Shown here piece by piece: positions 28,927 to 29,520 of a stretch of DNA of 29,520 bases (within the stretch, counting starts at the first letter, position 1; each line of letters begins with the position of its first letter). The notes under the pieces were generated by a model. The model worked only from the letters and a program-made list of their open reading frames with translations. It did not search any database and was not told the origin of the DNA. Both the position numbers and the translations under genes were made by a program. Source of the stretch: Isotricha intestinalis (Eukaryota; Ciliophora; Litostomatea; Vestibuliferida; Isotrichidae); NCBI GenBank assembly GCA_023807065.1, contig JAJJLU010003818.1:1-29520 (forward strand), given 5' to 3'.

Positions 28927-29520
28927 ATGAAAAATATTAGGGCAATTTCCAGTATAATAGGCTCATTATTTCATCAATTTACTTTATTTTCCTTATTTGC
29001 TTTTGCAAATATATGTGTTCATTATGGAGAAAAAAAATATCCTAATGTTAAAGAAATAGCATTTTTTTTCCTTTATCCCATCTGTGTTATTTATATGTGT
29101 TTAGCTTGTTTTTTAGGAGGAATATCTCTAAGAAAATTAGGAATTCATTTATCTATAATATTAGGTTGTATATCAATATGTTTATTAGTTTCTTATTATT
29201 AATTACAAATAATATTTATTTAGATTATTTAGTTATTATTTTTTATGGTCTTGGATTTGGAATTTCTATGACTACATCAGTAAGTAATGCATGCATGTAT
29301 TATCCTGAAAACAGAGGATTGATTACTGCTATTTGTGGTGGAGTTGGTGGAAATTTAGGTTCTGCTTTATGTAATTATATAATTGGTAAATATAAAGAAG
29401 AGCCTTGGAATTATTTCAAATTTCATATCGCTTTTATGGTTATTGGAACTTTAATTTCTGTTTTAACTATTCGAAATTATAGAGCTAATTTAGAAAATAA
29501 TGATATTTCAAAAACTAAAA
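28927..29520 (+). CDS. Major facilitator superfamily transporter (first half), frame broken near 29200, cut by window edge
   Basis: The first frame (28927-29202) encodes a short lead, TM1 (8-27), TM2 (about 44-64), the MFS loop GGISLRKLG and TM3 (about 74-90), then hits TAA. The frame two bases further on is open from before 29150 to the window end. It gives DYLVIIFYGLGFGISM (TM4), YYPENRGLITAICGGVGG (the TM4-5 loop and TM5 of oxalate/formate- and monocarboxylate-type MFS carriers) and FHIAFMVIGTLISVLTI (TM6). The two frames overlap by about 60 nt and together make a normal MFS half without a gap, which fits a single-base frameshift (real or assembly). A GT-AG intron of 44 or 56 nt would also join the frames but would remove much of TM3 and the loop. 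The substrate is unknown. Confidence 0.75.

Noticed and set aside
29149..29223. A 44- or 56-nt intron in the MFS gene
   Set aside because: The frame would be restored, but the donors (GTTTAT or GTATAT) differ from the GTAA donors of the two secure introns, and removal deletes part of TM3 and the loop that MFS proteins need. Kept only as an alternative.

Overview
The window is a very AT-rich (by eye, roughly 15-20% G+C) nuclear eukaryotic sequence. Genes are single or nearly intronless reading frames on both strands. They encode proteins full of Asn, Lys, Ile and Ser runs. The families are a PKA catalytic subunit, a CAMK/SNF1-type kinase with a C-terminal UBA-like module, a heat-shock factor, CDF, AAAP and MFS transporters, an ABHD-type hydrolase, and a two-membrane-segment protein of a kind abundant in ciliates. 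Two GT-AG introns are visible (33 and 114 nt). Every complete gene ends in TAA and Gln is written CAA, so this is not a TAA/TAG=Gln code. I infer a ciliate with standard stops, such as a litostome/rumen ciliate. This is inference from gene style, and other AT-rich protists are not excluded.

Layout. 1-275 is the start of a zinc-type CDF transporter (minus). 405-725 is a small protein with a PP1-docking-like motif and a CxCxIF tail. 1070-9270 is a tandem duplication of about 3.9 kb. Each copy holds a degenerate kinase (minus) and a two-TM protein (plus) diverging from a shared 526-bp region, followed by a decayed minus-strand coiled-coil sequence. About 3.14 kb of the two copies is identical by eye with no indel (constant offset 4005), while the right-hand tails have diverged. 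The second kinase copy is cut short by the left junction.

9869-10951 is PKA-C with one intron. 11320-11755 is a decayed coding stretch. 11935-13179 is an unrecognised protein. 13927-16254 is a membrane-anchored alpha/beta hydrolase. 17096-18784 is a ciliate-style hypothetical protein. 18841-19584 is another decayed stretch. 20050-21231 is a heat-shock factor whose first exon becomes visible only after removing a 33-nt intron; it carries a dense Cys cluster after the coiled coil. 21596-23011 is an AAAP-like transporter, convergent with an Asn-rich small protein (23096-23722). 24109-27045 is the CAMK-like kinase, separated by only 69 bp from a divergent Asn/Lys-rich protein (27115-28749). 28927-29520 is the start of an MFS transporter interrupted by a frameshift or short intron.

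There is no operon-like logic. The signalling genes (three kinase-like genes plus a duplicate, and one transcription factor) are neighbours without an evident shared pathway. The best-supported functional pairing is the co-duplicated degenerate kinase and two-TM protein with their common upstream region.
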